The translations under genes and the position numbers were made by a program. Positions 34,497-42,831 of a DNA stretch of 64,000 nucleotides are shown piece by piece. Under the pieces are notes generated by a model. It saw nothing but the letters and a program-made list of their open reading frames with translations, did not search any database and had not been told where the DNA came from. The DNA lies in the NCBI RefSeq assembly GCF_020176955.2, contig NZ_JAIUCZ020000003.1:930001-994000 (forward strand), given 5' to 3'. Positions within the stretch are counted from its first letter, which is position 1, and every line of letters starts with the position of its first letter. The stretch is from Nocardia sp. alder85J (lineage in GTDB: Bacteria > Actinomycetota > Actinomycetes > Mycobacteriales > Mycobacteriaceae).

Positions 34497-35720
34497 TCAG
34501 ATGACCCCGTGCAACGGTGGCGGGGTACCGAGCAGCACGGCGCGGCCGAGATGCTGGTACTTCCACCGCACCGGATCGTGCAGGGTATGGGTCCGGGCAT
34601 TGCGCCAGAAATGATCGAGATTGAGATCGGCTGCGGCGCTGCGGGTTCCGCTGACCTCGAACAGCGCCGAGGACACCTCCGTGGCGGCCCGGTCGGCGAC
34701 GATCTTCGCGGTCGCGACGGCCAGCGACGCCCGCGCCACCGCGTCCGGGCCGGGTTCGGCACCGAAGCCGGTGGCGGCGTCCACCGCCAGACCGGCGGCG
34801 GTCAGCGTCGCCTCCGCGGTCGCGACGGCGACCTCCAGCTCGCCGAAGCGCTGGATCACCAGCGGATCGTCGGCGGCGTGCGCCACCTGCGCCTCGAACC
34901 AGGGGCGGCTGCGGGTGCGGACGAATTCCGCCGCGGCGGCGAGCGCCCCGCGCGCGATGCCGGCGTCGATCGCGGCGTGCAGCAGTTGCGCGAACGAGCC
35001 GTAGCCGGTGGGCGCGCGCACGGCGGCCGAACGGGCCACCAATTGATCGGAATTCACGATCACCGCGTCGAGGGCCACGGTGCCGCTGCCGGTGGTGCGC
35101 TGCCCGAGTCCGTTCCAGTCGTCGACGATCCGGACGCCGGGCTCGGTCGCGGGCAGATAGGCGATGTACTCGCCCGGCTCCAGCCCGCCGCGCCCGTCCG
35201 GATCGTCGAGCCGGACCAGCACGGCCAGCAGATCCGCGAACAACGAACCGGTGCAGTAGTACTTGACGCCGTCGATGCGGAAGCGGCCGTCGGGTTCCGG
35301 GCGCAGGGTGGTGGCCACCTCGGCCACGGTGGCGCCGCCGCGCTCCGACTGGGCGTTGGCGATCCGCGCACCCGCCAGCAGCCGGGCGAAATACCGCTCC
35401 CGCTGTGCCGGAGATCCGGCCAGCCGCAACAGGTTCACGTAGACGAAGTGACTGTGCGGAATCTGCGCGATGTTCGGGTCGGCGACCGCGAGAATCCTTG
35501 TCAGTTCAGCCAATTCGCTCGGTGGAAGATCGGCGCCGCCGTACGCGGCGGGCACGGTGACCGCCAGCAGGCCGCTGGCCGCGAGCCGGTCGATCTCCGC
35601 GGCGGGCAAGCGGCGCTGCCGATCCCGTTCGGCGGCCTCCGATGCGAAGTCCGCGGCCAGCGCCGCGGCGACCGAACGCGCCTGGGCGGCGGTGGAGATC
35701 CGCTCGGCGACCACCGTCAT
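34497..35720 (-). CDS. SfnB/DszC-like acyl-CoA-dehydrogenase-fold monooxygenase
   Basis: With ATG 35720 this is a 407-residue protein with the acyl-CoA dehydrogenase fold used as a flavin monooxygenase. It has PAAYGGADLPPSELAELTRILAVADPNIAQIPHSHF, NAQSERGGATVAEV, GVKYYCTGSLFADLLAVLVRL and FWRNARTHTLHDPVRWKYQHLG, all characteristic of the SfnB/DszC/SoxC group that acts on sulfones and aromatic sulfur rings and in sulfonate acquisition. The conserved catalytic Glu of true dehydrogenases is absent from the usual place. It leads a three-gene operon with two flavin reductases and is divergent from ssuCBAD. Confidence 0.88.
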   Translation of the reverse strand: MTVVAERISTAAQARSVAAALAADFASEAAERDRQRRLPAAEIDRLAASGLLAVTVPAAYGGADLPPSELAELTRILAVADPNIAQIPHSHFVYVNLLRLAGSPAQRERYFARLLAGARIANAQSERGGATVAEVATTLRPEPDGRFRIDGVKYYCTGSLFADLLAVLVRLDDPDGRGGLEPGEYIAYLPATEPGVRIVDDWNGLGQRTTGSGTVALDAVIVNSDQLVARSAAVRAPTGYGSFAQLLHAAIDAGIARGALAAAAEFVRTRSRPWFEAQVAHAADDPLVIQRFGELEVAVATAEATLTAAGLAVDAATGFGAEPGPDAVARASLAVATAKIVADRAATEVSSALFEVSGTRSAAADLNLDHFWRNARTHTLHDPVRWKYQHLGRAVLLGTPPPLHGVI

Positions 35721-36096
35721 CGGTTCCACATCCCACGGCGACAATGGCCGGATCGGCCGCGCGGGGGCAGGTTCCGGCGCCGTTTCCCGGCGAAGATCAT
35801 CGAACCCATCACGCGCTCCCGTGCTGCCGGTGGTCGCACTCGGTCACCGGGTGTGGCAGCGAGCGCCCGGCACGCCCTCCACTACACCATGCCGCGCGGC
35901 CACCGACGAGAGTTCGAATCCGCGGGATCGCATCGGCGGTCGTCACCGTCGCCGTCGCCGGGACGCCACGGCGGGAGGGTTCCAACCACGCAGATTTCAA
36001 TCGGTGACCGGCTGGACATCCGCTGCCAGCATCGACTAGGGATGCCGACCGCTCGGCACCGTCCGCCCATCTTCGCGACAGTACGAGGTTCTCACA
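35721..36096. other. Divergent promoter region between the SfnB-like and ssu operons
   Basis: About 375 bp without a supported gene. I searched both strands for a Cys-Cys leader peptide like the one near 1914-2021 and found none. A TACGAG at about 36083 could be a weak -10 for ssuC. Short ORFs here have no family resemblance. Confidence 0.5.
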
Positions 36097-36906
36097 GTGT
36101 CCACTCTTGCGCTGCGGTCGGCGCCGTCGAGGCTGCGACCACGCACGGCTCCGAGCCCCTGGCTCCGATTGATCAGTCCGGTGGTCGTCATCGTGGTCTG
36201 GCAGTTGCTCAGTTCCACCGGCATACTGCCCGCCAAACTGCTGGCCTCCCCGTCCACGGTGGTGACCACCGCGATCGATCTGATCCGCGACGGCACGCTA
36301 CCGCACGCGATCACGGTCTCGTTGCAGCGGGCCCTGATCGGCTTCGTCGTCGGCGCGGTGATCGGCGTCGCGCTGGCGGTGGTGGCGGGACTGAGCCTGT
36401 TCGGCGAATATCTGGTCGACCCGCCGATGCAGATGCTGCGCACGCTGCCGTTCTACGGGCTGATCCCGTTGCTGATCCTGTGGTTCGGCATCGGCGAACT
36501 GCCGAAGATCGTACTGGTGGCCTTCGGCACGGTGATTCCGTTGTACCTCAACACCTTTGCCGGAATCCGCAGTGTGGACGGCAAACTCGCCGAAGTCGCC
36601 CGGGTGCAACGGTTGTCGCGGTTCGGGCTGATCCGGCACATCGTGCTGCCCGGCGCGCTGCCACAGGCGCTGGTGGGGCTGCGGCAATCCCTCGGCGTCG
36701 CCTGGCTGGCGCTGATCGTGGCCGAACAGGTGAACGCCGACGCGGGTATCGGCTTCATGATCAACGACGCCCGCGAATTCCTGCGCACCGACATCATCGT
36801 CGTCGGTCTGCTCGTCTACAGCCTGCTCGGACTGCTCACCGACGCGATCGTCCGGCTGATCGAAAGGAAGGCCCTGGTATGGCGACGCGGTTTGCTGGGG
36901 AATTGA
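36097..36906 (+). CDS. ssuC: Sulfonate ABC permease
   Basis: A 269-residue protein with six TM segments; the BPD_transp_1 coupling loop is VDGKLAEVARVQRLSRFGLIRHIVLPGALPQALVGLR, the family pattern of SsuC (LRTLPFYGLIPLLILWFGIGELPK is also SsuC-like). GTG 36097 is the start. The end overlaps the ATPase gene by 28 bp. With the next three genes it forms a complete alkanesulfonate uptake and desulfonation operon. Confidence 0.92.
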   Translation: MSTLALRSAPSRLRPRTAPSPWLRLISPVVVIVVWQLLSSTGILPAKLLASPSTVVTTAIDLIRDGTLPHAITVSLQRALIGFVVGAVIGVALAVVAGLSLFGEYLVDPPMQMLRTLPFYGLIPLLILWFGIGELPKIVLVAFGTVIPLYLNTFAGIRSVDGKLAEVARVQRLSRFGLIRHIVLPGALPQALVGLRQSLGVAWLALIVAEQVNADAGIGFMINDAREFLRTDIIVVGLLVYSLLGLLTDAIVRLIERKALVWRRGLLGN

Positions 36907-37712
36907 AGGCGGACAGCGAGATTCGGCGCGAGCCTGCCGCGGTGGCCGACGGCGATCGAGCGGTCGCGCGAATCGACAAGCTGAGCAAGGCATTCGGCGA
37001 GCGCACCGTGCTCGACGGGATCGATCTGCGAATCGAGCGGGGCGAATTCGTCGCACTGCTCGGGCGCAGCGGCAGCGGCAAGTCCACCCTGCTGCGGGCG
37101 CTGGCCGGGCTGGACGACGAGCACGACGGCGAGCTGACCGTCGGCGGTGATGTGGCGGTGGCCTTCCAGGAACCGCGGCTGGTGCCGTGGAAGCGGGTGC
37201 GCGCCAATCTGACCCTGGGCCTGCGCCGCCGCGATGCCCGCGCGGCGGCCGATGCGGCGCTGGCCGAGGTCGGCCTGACCGAGCGCGCGGACGCCTGGCC
37301 GCTGACGCTGTCCGGCGGGGAGGCGCAGCGCGCGTCACTGGCCCGCGCCCTGGTACGCGATCCGGATCTGCTGCTGCTCGACGAGCCGTTCAGCGCACTG
37401 GACGCGCTGACCCGCATCACGATCCACAATCTGGTGCTCGAGCTCTGGGCCCGGCACCGGCCCGGCGTCCTGCTCGTCACCCACGACGTCGACGAGGCAC
37501 TGCTGCTGGCGGACCGGGCGCTGGTCCTGGCCGACGGGCACCTCGCCCGTGAGATCCGCATCGACCTGCCGCGCCCGCGCCGCCGCGACCATCCGCGCTT
37601 CACCGCACTGCGCGAGGAACTGCTCGGCGAACTCGGCGTCGCCACCGAGGAATTCGGCGTCACCACCGAGGCAACCGCTGTCCGAGAAGAGAACACAGAA
37701 GGAAACGCATGA
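36879..37712 (+). CDS. ssuB: Sulfonate ABC ATPase
   Basis: A 277-residue ATPase: Walker A GRSGSGKST near residue 62, Q-loop VAFQEPRLVPWKRV (SsuB signature), LSGGEAQR near 144, Walker B LLLLDEPFSALD near 164, and VTHDVDEA. ATG 36879 has AAGGAAG upstream and lies inside the permease gene. A tail of about 30 residues rich in Glu/Thr follows the ATPase core. Overlaps the next gene by ATGA. Confidence 0.93.
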   Translation: MATRFAGELKADSEIRREPAAVADGDRAVARIDKLSKAFGERTVLDGIDLRIERGEFVALLGRSGSGKSTLLRALAGLDDEHDGELTVGGDVAVAFQEPRLVPWKRVRANLTLGLRRRDARAAADAALAEVGLTERADAWPLTLSGGEAQRASLARALVRDPDLLLLDEPFSALDALTRITIHNLVLELWARHRPGVLLVTHDVDEALLLADRALVLADGHLAREIRIDLPRPRRRDHPRFTALREELLGELGVATEEFGVTTEATAVREENTEGNA

Positions 37713-38707
37713 TCACCCGACGCTTGTTCGCCGCCCTGGCACTGACCGCCATCGTGGCGACCGGCTGCTCTTCGAACGATTCGAAGGACGCCGCGGTCGG
37801 CTCGGACGGCGCCGTGGACCTCACCAAGGTCACCCTGAACCTGGGTGACCAGAAGGGCACCGGGCTCCAAGCCCTGCTCGAGGCCGCCGGCGAGCTGAAG
37901 AACACGCCGTACCACATCTCCTGGTCGCAGTACACGTCCGGACCGCCGATGCTGGAGGCGATCAACTCCGGCGCCGTCGATTTCGGCGGCGTGGGCAATG
38001 CCCCGCCGGTGTTCGCGGCGGCCGCGAATTCCGATATCAAGATCGTCACCGCCTACCAGGCCGGTAAGCACGGCCAGGCCGTCCTGGTGCCGAAGGATTC
38101 GGCCATCCACAGCCCGGCCGATCTGAAGGGCAAGAAGATCGCCGTCGCCAAGGGCAGTTCGGCGCATCACCACCTGCTGGCGGTGCTGACCAAGAACGGC
38201 CTGTCGTTCAACGACATCCAGCCGCAGTACCTGCAACCCGCGGACGCGCTCGCGGCGTTCTCCACCGGCAAGGTGGACGCGTGGGCCATCTGGGACCCGT
38301 ACACCGCGCAGGCCGAACAGCAGACCGGCGCGCGCATCCTGGTGGACGGCGACGGCTACATCTCCGGCGACTCCTTCTACGTCGCGGGCACCAAGGCACT
38401 GAGCGACAAGGGCAAGACAGCCGCGCTGCGGGATCTGATCCAGCGCATCTCGCACGCACACACCTGGGCGAACTCGAATACCGCCGCCTGGGCCCAGGTG
38501 TTCTCGCAGACCTCCGGTCTGCCGCTGGACGTCTCGACCGTCGCGGTGAAACGCCTCACGTACCAGGATCATCCGATCGACGACCCCACCATCGCCGCGG
38601 AACAGCAAGTGGCCGATGCCTTCTCCGATGCCGGGCTGATCCCGCACAAGGTGAAGATCACCGACTACATCGACACCCGCTTCAACGACCTGTTCCCGAA
38701 GTCCTGA
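37709..38707 (+). CDS. ssuA: Sulfonate-binding lipoprotein
   Basis: A 332-residue precursor with lipobox IVATGC (Cys 20). The mature protein shows SsuA features: YHISWSQYTSGPPMLEAINSGAVDFGGVGNAPPVFAAAA, then KGSSAHHHLLAVL and DAWAIWDPYTAQAEQQTGARILVDG. This binds aliphatic sulfonates outside the membrane and hands them to the permease. It has the standard length, unlike the extended paralogue at 3660-5090. Confidence 0.93.
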   Translation: MITRRLFAALALTAIVATGCSSNDSKDAAVGSDGAVDLTKVTLNLGDQKGTGLQALLEAAGELKNTPYHISWSQYTSGPPMLEAINSGAVDFGGVGNAPPVFAAAANSDIKIVTAYQAGKHGQAVLVPKDSAIHSPADLKGKKIAVAKGSSAHHHLLAVLTKNGLSFNDIQPQYLQPADALAAFSTGKVDAWAIWDPYTAQAEQQTGARILVDGDGYISGDSFYVAGTKALSDKGKTAALRDLIQRISHAHTWANSNTAAWAQVFSQTSGLPLDVSTVAVKRLTYQDHPIDDPTIAAEQQVADAFSDAGLIPHKVKITDYIDTRFNDLFPKS

Positions 38708-38720
38708 AAGGAGTATCCGG

Positions 38721-39875
38721 ATGAGCCTGTCCTTCCACTGGTTCCTGCCCACCTACGGTGACTCCCGCAATCTGATGGCCGGCGGTCACGGCACCTCGAT
38801 GGCGGGCGACCGCCCCGCCTCGCTGCGCTACCTGAACCAGATCGCCGGTGCCGCCGAGGAGAACGGCTTCGAGGGCGTGCTGACCCCGACCGGCGCCTGG
38901 TGCGAGGACGCCTGGTTGTCCACCGCGATGCTGGTGGAGACCACGGAGACGCTGAAGTTCCTGGTGGCGTTCCGGCCCGGCCTGATCAGCCCGGTGCTGG
39001 CCGCCCAGATGGCGGGCACGTTCCAGCGGCATTCCCGGGGGCGGTTGCTGCTGAACGTGGTGACCGGCGGCGAGCCGCACGAGCAGCGCGCCTACGGCGA
39101 CTTCCTGTCCAAGGAGGAGCGCTACGAGCGTACCGGCGAGTTCCTGCACGTGGTGCGCGAGCTGTGGCGCTCGCACGACCCGATCTCGTTCCAGGGCAAG
39201 CACATCCAGATCGAGAACAGCCTGCTGAACAACCGCCCCGACCCGCTGCCGCCGATCTTCTTCGGCGGTTCCTCCGGGCCCGCGGGCCCGGTCGCGGCCC
39301 GGTATGCCGACACCTATCTGACCTGGGGTGAACCGCTGTTCGCGGTGAGCAAGAAGCTGGAGTGGATCCGGGGGCTGGCCGTCGACCACGGCCGGGTGCT
39401 CGACTACGGCCTGCGCATCCACGTCATCTCCCGCGACACCTCGGAACAGGCATGGGCGGAAGCGGATCGGCTGTTGCAGGCGATCGACCCCGCCGATATC
39501 GAACGGGTGCAGGCGAATCTGGCGCGCAGCGAGTCGGAGGGACAGCGGCGGATGCTGGAGCTACACGGGGGCGCCACCGATCGGCTGGAGATCGCGCCGA
39601 ATCTGTGGGCGGGTGTGGGCCTGGTTCGCGGCGGCGCGGGCACCGCGCTGGTCGGCTCGCACGAGGAGGTCGCCGAGCGGCTGATCGAGTACTCGCGCCT
39701 GGGCATCAAGCACTTCATCCTCTCCGGCTATCCGCATGTGGAGGAGGCGTACTGGTTCGGGGAGGGCGTGCTGCCGATCCTGCGACGCAAGGGGCTGTGG
39801 AAGCATCCGGTGCAGCGGCCGAGCGCACCGGTGTCCACGCCGTTCGCCACCGCGCTGACGGCCTCCAGCAGTTAG
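38721..39875 (+). CDS. ssuD: Alkanesulfonate monooxygenase
   Basis: A 384-residue luciferase-fold FMNH2-dependent monooxygenase converting alkanesulfonates to aldehyde plus sulfite. Residues corresponding to the E. coli SsuD active site can be seen: the Cys of TPTGAWCEDAW (residue 61), the His of LRIHVISRDT, and the Tyr and Arg of the C-terminal region with LSGYPHVEEAYWFGEGVLP. AAAGGAG precedes ATG 38721 by 6 nt, 13 bp after ssuA. Flavin is probably supplied by the divergent reductase genes. Confidence 0.93.
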   Translation: MSLSFHWFLPTYGDSRNLMAGGHGTSMAGDRPASLRYLNQIAGAAEENGFEGVLTPTGAWCEDAWLSTAMLVETTETLKFLVAFRPGLISPVLAAQMAGTFQRHSRGRLLLNVVTGGEPHEQRAYGDFLSKEERYERTGEFLHVVRELWRSHDPISFQGKHIQIENSLLNNRPDPLPPIFFGGSSGPAGPVAARYADTYLTWGEPLFAVSKKLEWIRGLAVDHGRVLDYGLRIHVISRDTSEQAWAEADRLLQAIDPADIERVQANLARSESEGQRRMLELHGGATDRLEIAPNLWAGVGLVRGGAGTALVGSHEEVAERLIEYSRLGIKHFILSGYPHVEEAYWFGEGVLPILRRKGLWKHPVQRPSAPVSTPFATALTASSS

Positions 39876-39891
39876 GTTCCCGCCACACGGC

Positions 39892-39931
39892 AATCGGCCG
39901 CCGGTCCGCATCTCGCGGGTCGCGGCCGATT
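39892..39931. terminator. Bidirectional terminator hairpin between ssuD and the converging membrane protein gene
   Basis: The arms AATCGGCCGC (39892-39901) and GCGGCCGATT (39922-39931) form a perfect 10-bp stem with a 20-nt loop, followed on the plus strand by CCGTTG. The position between two converging genes supports a terminator role. Confidence 0.65.
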
Positions 39932-39947
39932 CCGTTGCCGGGCAGGT

Positions 39948-40541
39948 TCACTCCGCGGCTTCGGCCGCCCGCAGCCGCTCCGGGGTGATGCCCAGCCGCC
40001 GCTGCACCACTTTCGGGTAACGGGCCGTGAAAACCGTTGCGGCGGCGAAGAACACGACCTTGCACACTACCAGCGCGGCGAGGTTGTGCGGCGTCCGGTG
40101 CTGGAGCACCGCCAGCACCACCGCGTCGGCGGTGAAGCACAGCGCCCAGACCGTGGTGATCACGATGTTCACCCGGCGGAATGTCGGTGTGCTCGAGACG
40201 AATTCGCTCACCGACCGGCGCGCGATGCCCATCGTGAACGGCCGCCCGATCGCCAGCCCGGTCCAGGCGGTGATCGCCAGCCACCCGATCGCCAGCGAAG
40301 TGCCGTAGCGCAGCACGGCCAGATGCGGCGCCACCAGGGTGAGCACGCTCAGCACCGCCATGTAGAGGGTGCTGGAGGCATCGAGAATCATGGCGTCCCA
40401 CGGGGTTCCCTTGCGCCGGTCGTCGATCAGCAGCAGCACCGCCGCCGCCAGACCGGACAACGCCCCGGCCCGCACGTCGAAACCGCTGACCACGGCCAGC
40501 AGGATCCAGGGCAGGAAGGTCCGGGCGTAGTACTTCACCAT
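39948..40541 (-). CDS. Multi-pass membrane protein of unknown function
   Basis: With ATG 40541 (GAGAGG 8 nt upstream) the product has 197 residues and about five to six hydrophobic segments (FLPWILLAVVSGF, LSGLAAAVLLLI, MAVLSVLTLVAPHLAV, LAITAWTGLAIG, NIVITTVWALCFTADAVVLAVL, LAALVVCKVVFFAAATVFT). No family is recognised with confidence; the layout resembles septation/intermembrane permease-like small proteins. It is divergent from a PadR regulator, which probably controls it. Confidence 0.7.
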   Translation of the reverse strand: MVKYYARTFLPWILLAVVSGFDVRAGALSGLAAAVLLLIDDRRKGTPWDAMILDASSTLYMAVLSVLTLVAPHLAVLRYGTSLAIGWLAITAWTGLAIGRPFTMGIARRSVSEFVSSTPTFRRVNIVITTVWALCFTADAVVLAVLQHRTPHNLAALVVCKVVFFAAATVFTARYPKVVQRRLGITPERLRAAEAAE

Positions 40542-40589
40542 GTCGATGCCTCTCCCCGTGCGAACCTCGCGGCCCGACGTTCCAGTTGT

Positions 40590-40640
40590 GACATGTCGAC
40601 GGTAGAAGACGATGTTCAGACATGTCAATACTGATATGTC
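40590..40640. promoter_or_regulatory. Repeated palindromic sites, probable PadR operators
   Basis: GACATGTC occurs at 40590-40597 and 40619-40626, and GATATGTC at 40633-40640. The 8-mers are (near-)palindromic, spaced 29 and 14 bp apart. They lie between the divergent membrane protein and PadR genes. A TAAGTT -10 box (40654-40659) sits 6 bp before the PadR ATG. PadR proteins often bind ATGT/ACAT dyads, and each site contains that theme. Confidence 0.6.
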
Positions 40641-40665
40641 ATCTCTGATCTGTTAAGTTTGGGGC

Positions 40666-41193
40666 ATGAGCCTGCGACACGGTGTCCTCGGCCTGCTCGC
40701 CGAACTCGAGCATGCCAGCGGCTACGACCTGATGAAGATCTTCGACGTCTCACTGGCCGGCGTCTGGCCGGCCACCCAGAGCCAGCTCTACACCGAGCTG
40801 GGCAAACTCACCACCGAGGGCCTGATCGAGGTGGCCGCCGAGGGTGCGCGAAACCGCAAGGAATACCGGATCACCGCCGCCGGCCGCGCGGAACTGCGGC
40901 ACTGGCTGGTCGAGGTGCCCGCCCGCCGCCCGCTGCGCGACGAGACCCTGCTGCGGGTGTTCTTCCTCGGCCAGCTGGAACCGGAGGAGGCCCGCGACTA
41001 TCTCCGCAGAGGGGCCACCTACCTGGACCAACGGCTGGAGAAGCTGGCGGAGGACGAGAAGAACAACATCAACTGGGGCGACGACAATCTGTCCCGCTAC
41101 GGCCGCCTGGTGATGGAGTACGGCAAACGCTATCTGACGCTGCGCCGCGACTGGCAGGCCGAGGCCGCCGACCGCATCGCCCCCGCCGACTGA
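40666..41193 (+). CDS. PadR-family transcriptional regulator
   Basis: A 175-residue PadR (Vir-class) regulator with an N-terminal winged helix (MSLRHGVLGLLAELEHASGYDLMKIF ... QSQLYTELGKLTTEGLIEV, residues 1-80) and a C-terminal helical dimerisation domain (about 95-175). The likely transcript is leaderless or nearly so (TAAGTT box 6 bp before ATG). The palindromes upstream suggest it represses itself and the divergent membrane protein gene. Its ligand is unknown. Confidence 0.92.
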   Translation: MSLRHGVLGLLAELEHASGYDLMKIFDVSLAGVWPATQSQLYTELGKLTTEGLIEVAAEGARNRKEYRITAAGRAELRHWLVEVPARRPLRDETLLRVFFLGQLEPEEARDYLRRGATYLDQRLEKLAEDEKNNINWGDDNLSRYGRLVMEYGKRYLTLRRDWQAEAADRIAPAD

Positions 41194-41196
41194 GCT

Positions 41197-41772
41197 CTAC
41201 CCCTTCGCGGCGGCCTTGGCCTGCTTCTTGAACGCCCGCACCCGCGCCAGCGACTCGCCGTCGACCACATCGGCCACCGACCGATGCGAGCCGTCGTCGC
41301 CGTAGGCCCCGGCCACCTCGCGCCACCCGGTCGGCCGCACTCCGCGCTGCTTGCCCAGCAGCGCGAGGAAGATCCGCGCCTTCTGATCCCCGAACCCGGG
41401 CAGCGCCTTCAGCCGCCGCAGCACCTCTTTGCCGTCCGGATCCCCCTCCGTCCACAACCTCGACACCACCCCGTCGTAGTTGTCGACCACGTACCGGGCC
41501 AATTCCTGCACCCGCCGCGCCATCGACCGCCCGTACCGGTGAATGGCCGGCGGCGTCGCCCCCAACTCCTCGAACTCCTCCGGATCGGCCTCCGCGATCC
41601 GCCGCAACTCGAATCCACCCATCCGATCGGCGATCTTCTGCGGCCCCCGGAAGGCATGTTCCATCGGGAACTGCTGATCCAGCAGCATCCCCGTCAACAA
41701 GGCGAAATCGTTCGTCGACAAGAGTTTGTCGGCCTCCGGCTCCTGCGCGAGGCACAGCATGCGGCTCACCAT
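41197..41772 (-). CDS. HhH-GPD family base-excision-repair-like protein
   Basis: A 191-residue helix-hairpin-helix protein with LLTGMLLDQQFPMEHAFRGP (endonuclease III-like start) and the HhH element LKALPGFGDQKARIFLALLGK. It corresponds to the actinobacterial uncharacterised HhH-GPD family; no 4Fe-4S cysteine loop is present. It may act as a DNA glycosylase, but the catalytic Lys/Asp pair cannot be placed with certainty. It converges on the PadR gene with a 3-bp gap between stops. ATG 41760 (MLCLAQ) is an equally possible start. Confidence 0.85.
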   Translation of the reverse strand: MVSRMLCLAQEPEADKLLSTNDFALLTGMLLDQQFPMEHAFRGPQKIADRMGGFELRRIAEADPEEFEELGATPPAIHRYGRSMARRVQELARYVVDNYDGVVSRLWTEGDPDGKEVLRRLKALPGFGDQKARIFLALLGKQRGVRPTGWREVAGAYGDDGSHRSVADVVDGESLARVRAFKKQAKAAAKG

Positions 41773-41944
41773 GCCCCGATCATCTCATCCCACCCCGCCG
41801 CCGGACCATCCGCGCCTTTCCCGCGACGCGCAGATCCACCCACCACGTCGAAACCGGCCGCGGATCGTACAGTACTGAAAACACGATCGGATCAGCACGA
41901 CGTCCATCCAGACCTATCGGCACCCACACCGATCGGAGAGCACC

Positions 41945-42565
41945 ATGGCCGTCGAATTCCCCGTTCCGGAAACCCCACCTCCGGCCGAATCCCGGGACGC
42001 CACCAGAAGCGCCCGTTATGCCTTGATCACCGCGGTCGTCGCCGCCGTCATCTCGAGCGTCGTCGCCGCCGGTTCGGCCGTCTACGTCAGCATCGACCAG
42101 GCGAATCACGCCGAGCGCCAGGCCCTGTCACAGGCGGTCCGCTCCGACCGGGAAAAGGTCTACAGCGACTACCTGACCTCGTATTTCGAATTGATCCAGG
42201 AATTGAGCACTTCGGAGGGCAACCTCCGGATCACCCTCCCCCGCGAGGCGATCGCCACCGAATTCCAGACCTACGCGACCCGCTCCGTCGAATTCTATGC
42301 GGCCTCCAGCCTGCTGCTGATGGTCGGCAGCGACGAAATAGTCGAGGTGGTCGACGCGATCTCCACCTCCTTCCTCGAATTCGCCCGCAAATACGCCGAC
42401 TTCGAACTCCACTACCTCGCCCCCGGCGCCCCCGGCGCGAACGACCCCACCGGCTGGACCCACGACTCCACCACCCTCGCCACCGTCATCGACACCGTGA
42501 TGCGCAAACAACAGAACCTGATCGGCGCCCTCCTCACCCAGGGCCACGCCGACCTGGGCCGCTGA
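41945..42565 (+). CDS. Single-pass membrane protein of unknown function
   Basis: A 206-residue protein with a short acidic/proline-rich N-terminus, one TM helix (ALITAVVAAVISSVVAAGSAVYV, about residues 26-48), and a helical remainder with a coiled-coil-like start (SIDQANHAERQALSQAVRSDREK). No family is recognised. GGAGAG lies 6 nt upstream of ATG 41945. It stands alone at the left edge of the insertion-sequence region. Confidence 0.7.
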   Translation: MAVEFPVPETPPPAESRDATRSARYALITAVVAAVISSVVAAGSAVYVSIDQANHAERQALSQAVRSDREKVYSDYLTSYFELIQELSTSEGNLRITLPREAIATEFQTYATRSVEFYAASSLLLMVGSDEIVEVVDAISTSFLEFARKYADFELHYLAPGAPGANDPTGWTHDSTTLATVIDTVMRKQQNLIGALLTQGHADLGR

Positions 42566-42657
42566 ATCCACTGTCACGCGCCGGCTCATGCAGTGGTTGA
42601 GCGCGCACGATCGCCCCGGCCCCCACAGATTTCGCGATTCCGCACCGCCGTTCACGC

Positions 42658-42663
42658 TATAGT
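42658..42663 (+). promoter_or_regulatory. Strong -10 box left of the IS insertions
   Basis: TATAGT is a near-consensus -10. Seven bases later is A42671, with ATG at 42674. The predicted transcript would read through the hairpin at 42683-42715 toward the IS junction, i.e. originally toward the gene now at 46609. Confidence 0.5.
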
Positions 42664-42682
42664 GTTTACCATCATGTTCGCT

Positions 42683-42715
42683 GGCCTCGATCCGCTCCCT
42701 TTCCGGATCGAGGCC
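42683..42715 (+). promoter_or_regulatory. 12-bp perfect hairpin downstream of the TATAGT promoter
   Basis: GGCCTCGATCCG (42683-42694) pairs perfectly with CGGATCGAGGCC (42704-42715) around a 9-nt loop. It begins about 12 nt after the predicted transcription start, so it would form at the 5' end of the RNA. It may be an attenuator, a small-RNA stem or an RNA-stability element; no T-tract follows. A 53-codon ORF from ATG 42674 to the TAG at 42833 also spans it. Confidence 0.5.
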
Positions 42716-42831
42716 TTTCCATTCCGGTCCCCGACCGCCCGGCAGGGTTGTCGATGTCACAGCCCGCCGCGAGCCCGTCTGCCGGACGGACACACGTCCG
42801 CCCCTGCGGTAGCGGACCGTTCGATCGTCGC

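Noticed and set aside
35990..36096. Possible Cys-containing leader peptide before ssuC
   Set aside because: Short frames such as the one with GDRLDIRCQHR have single cysteines, no adjacent Cys codons, no stop at the right place and no -10 box at leaderless distance.
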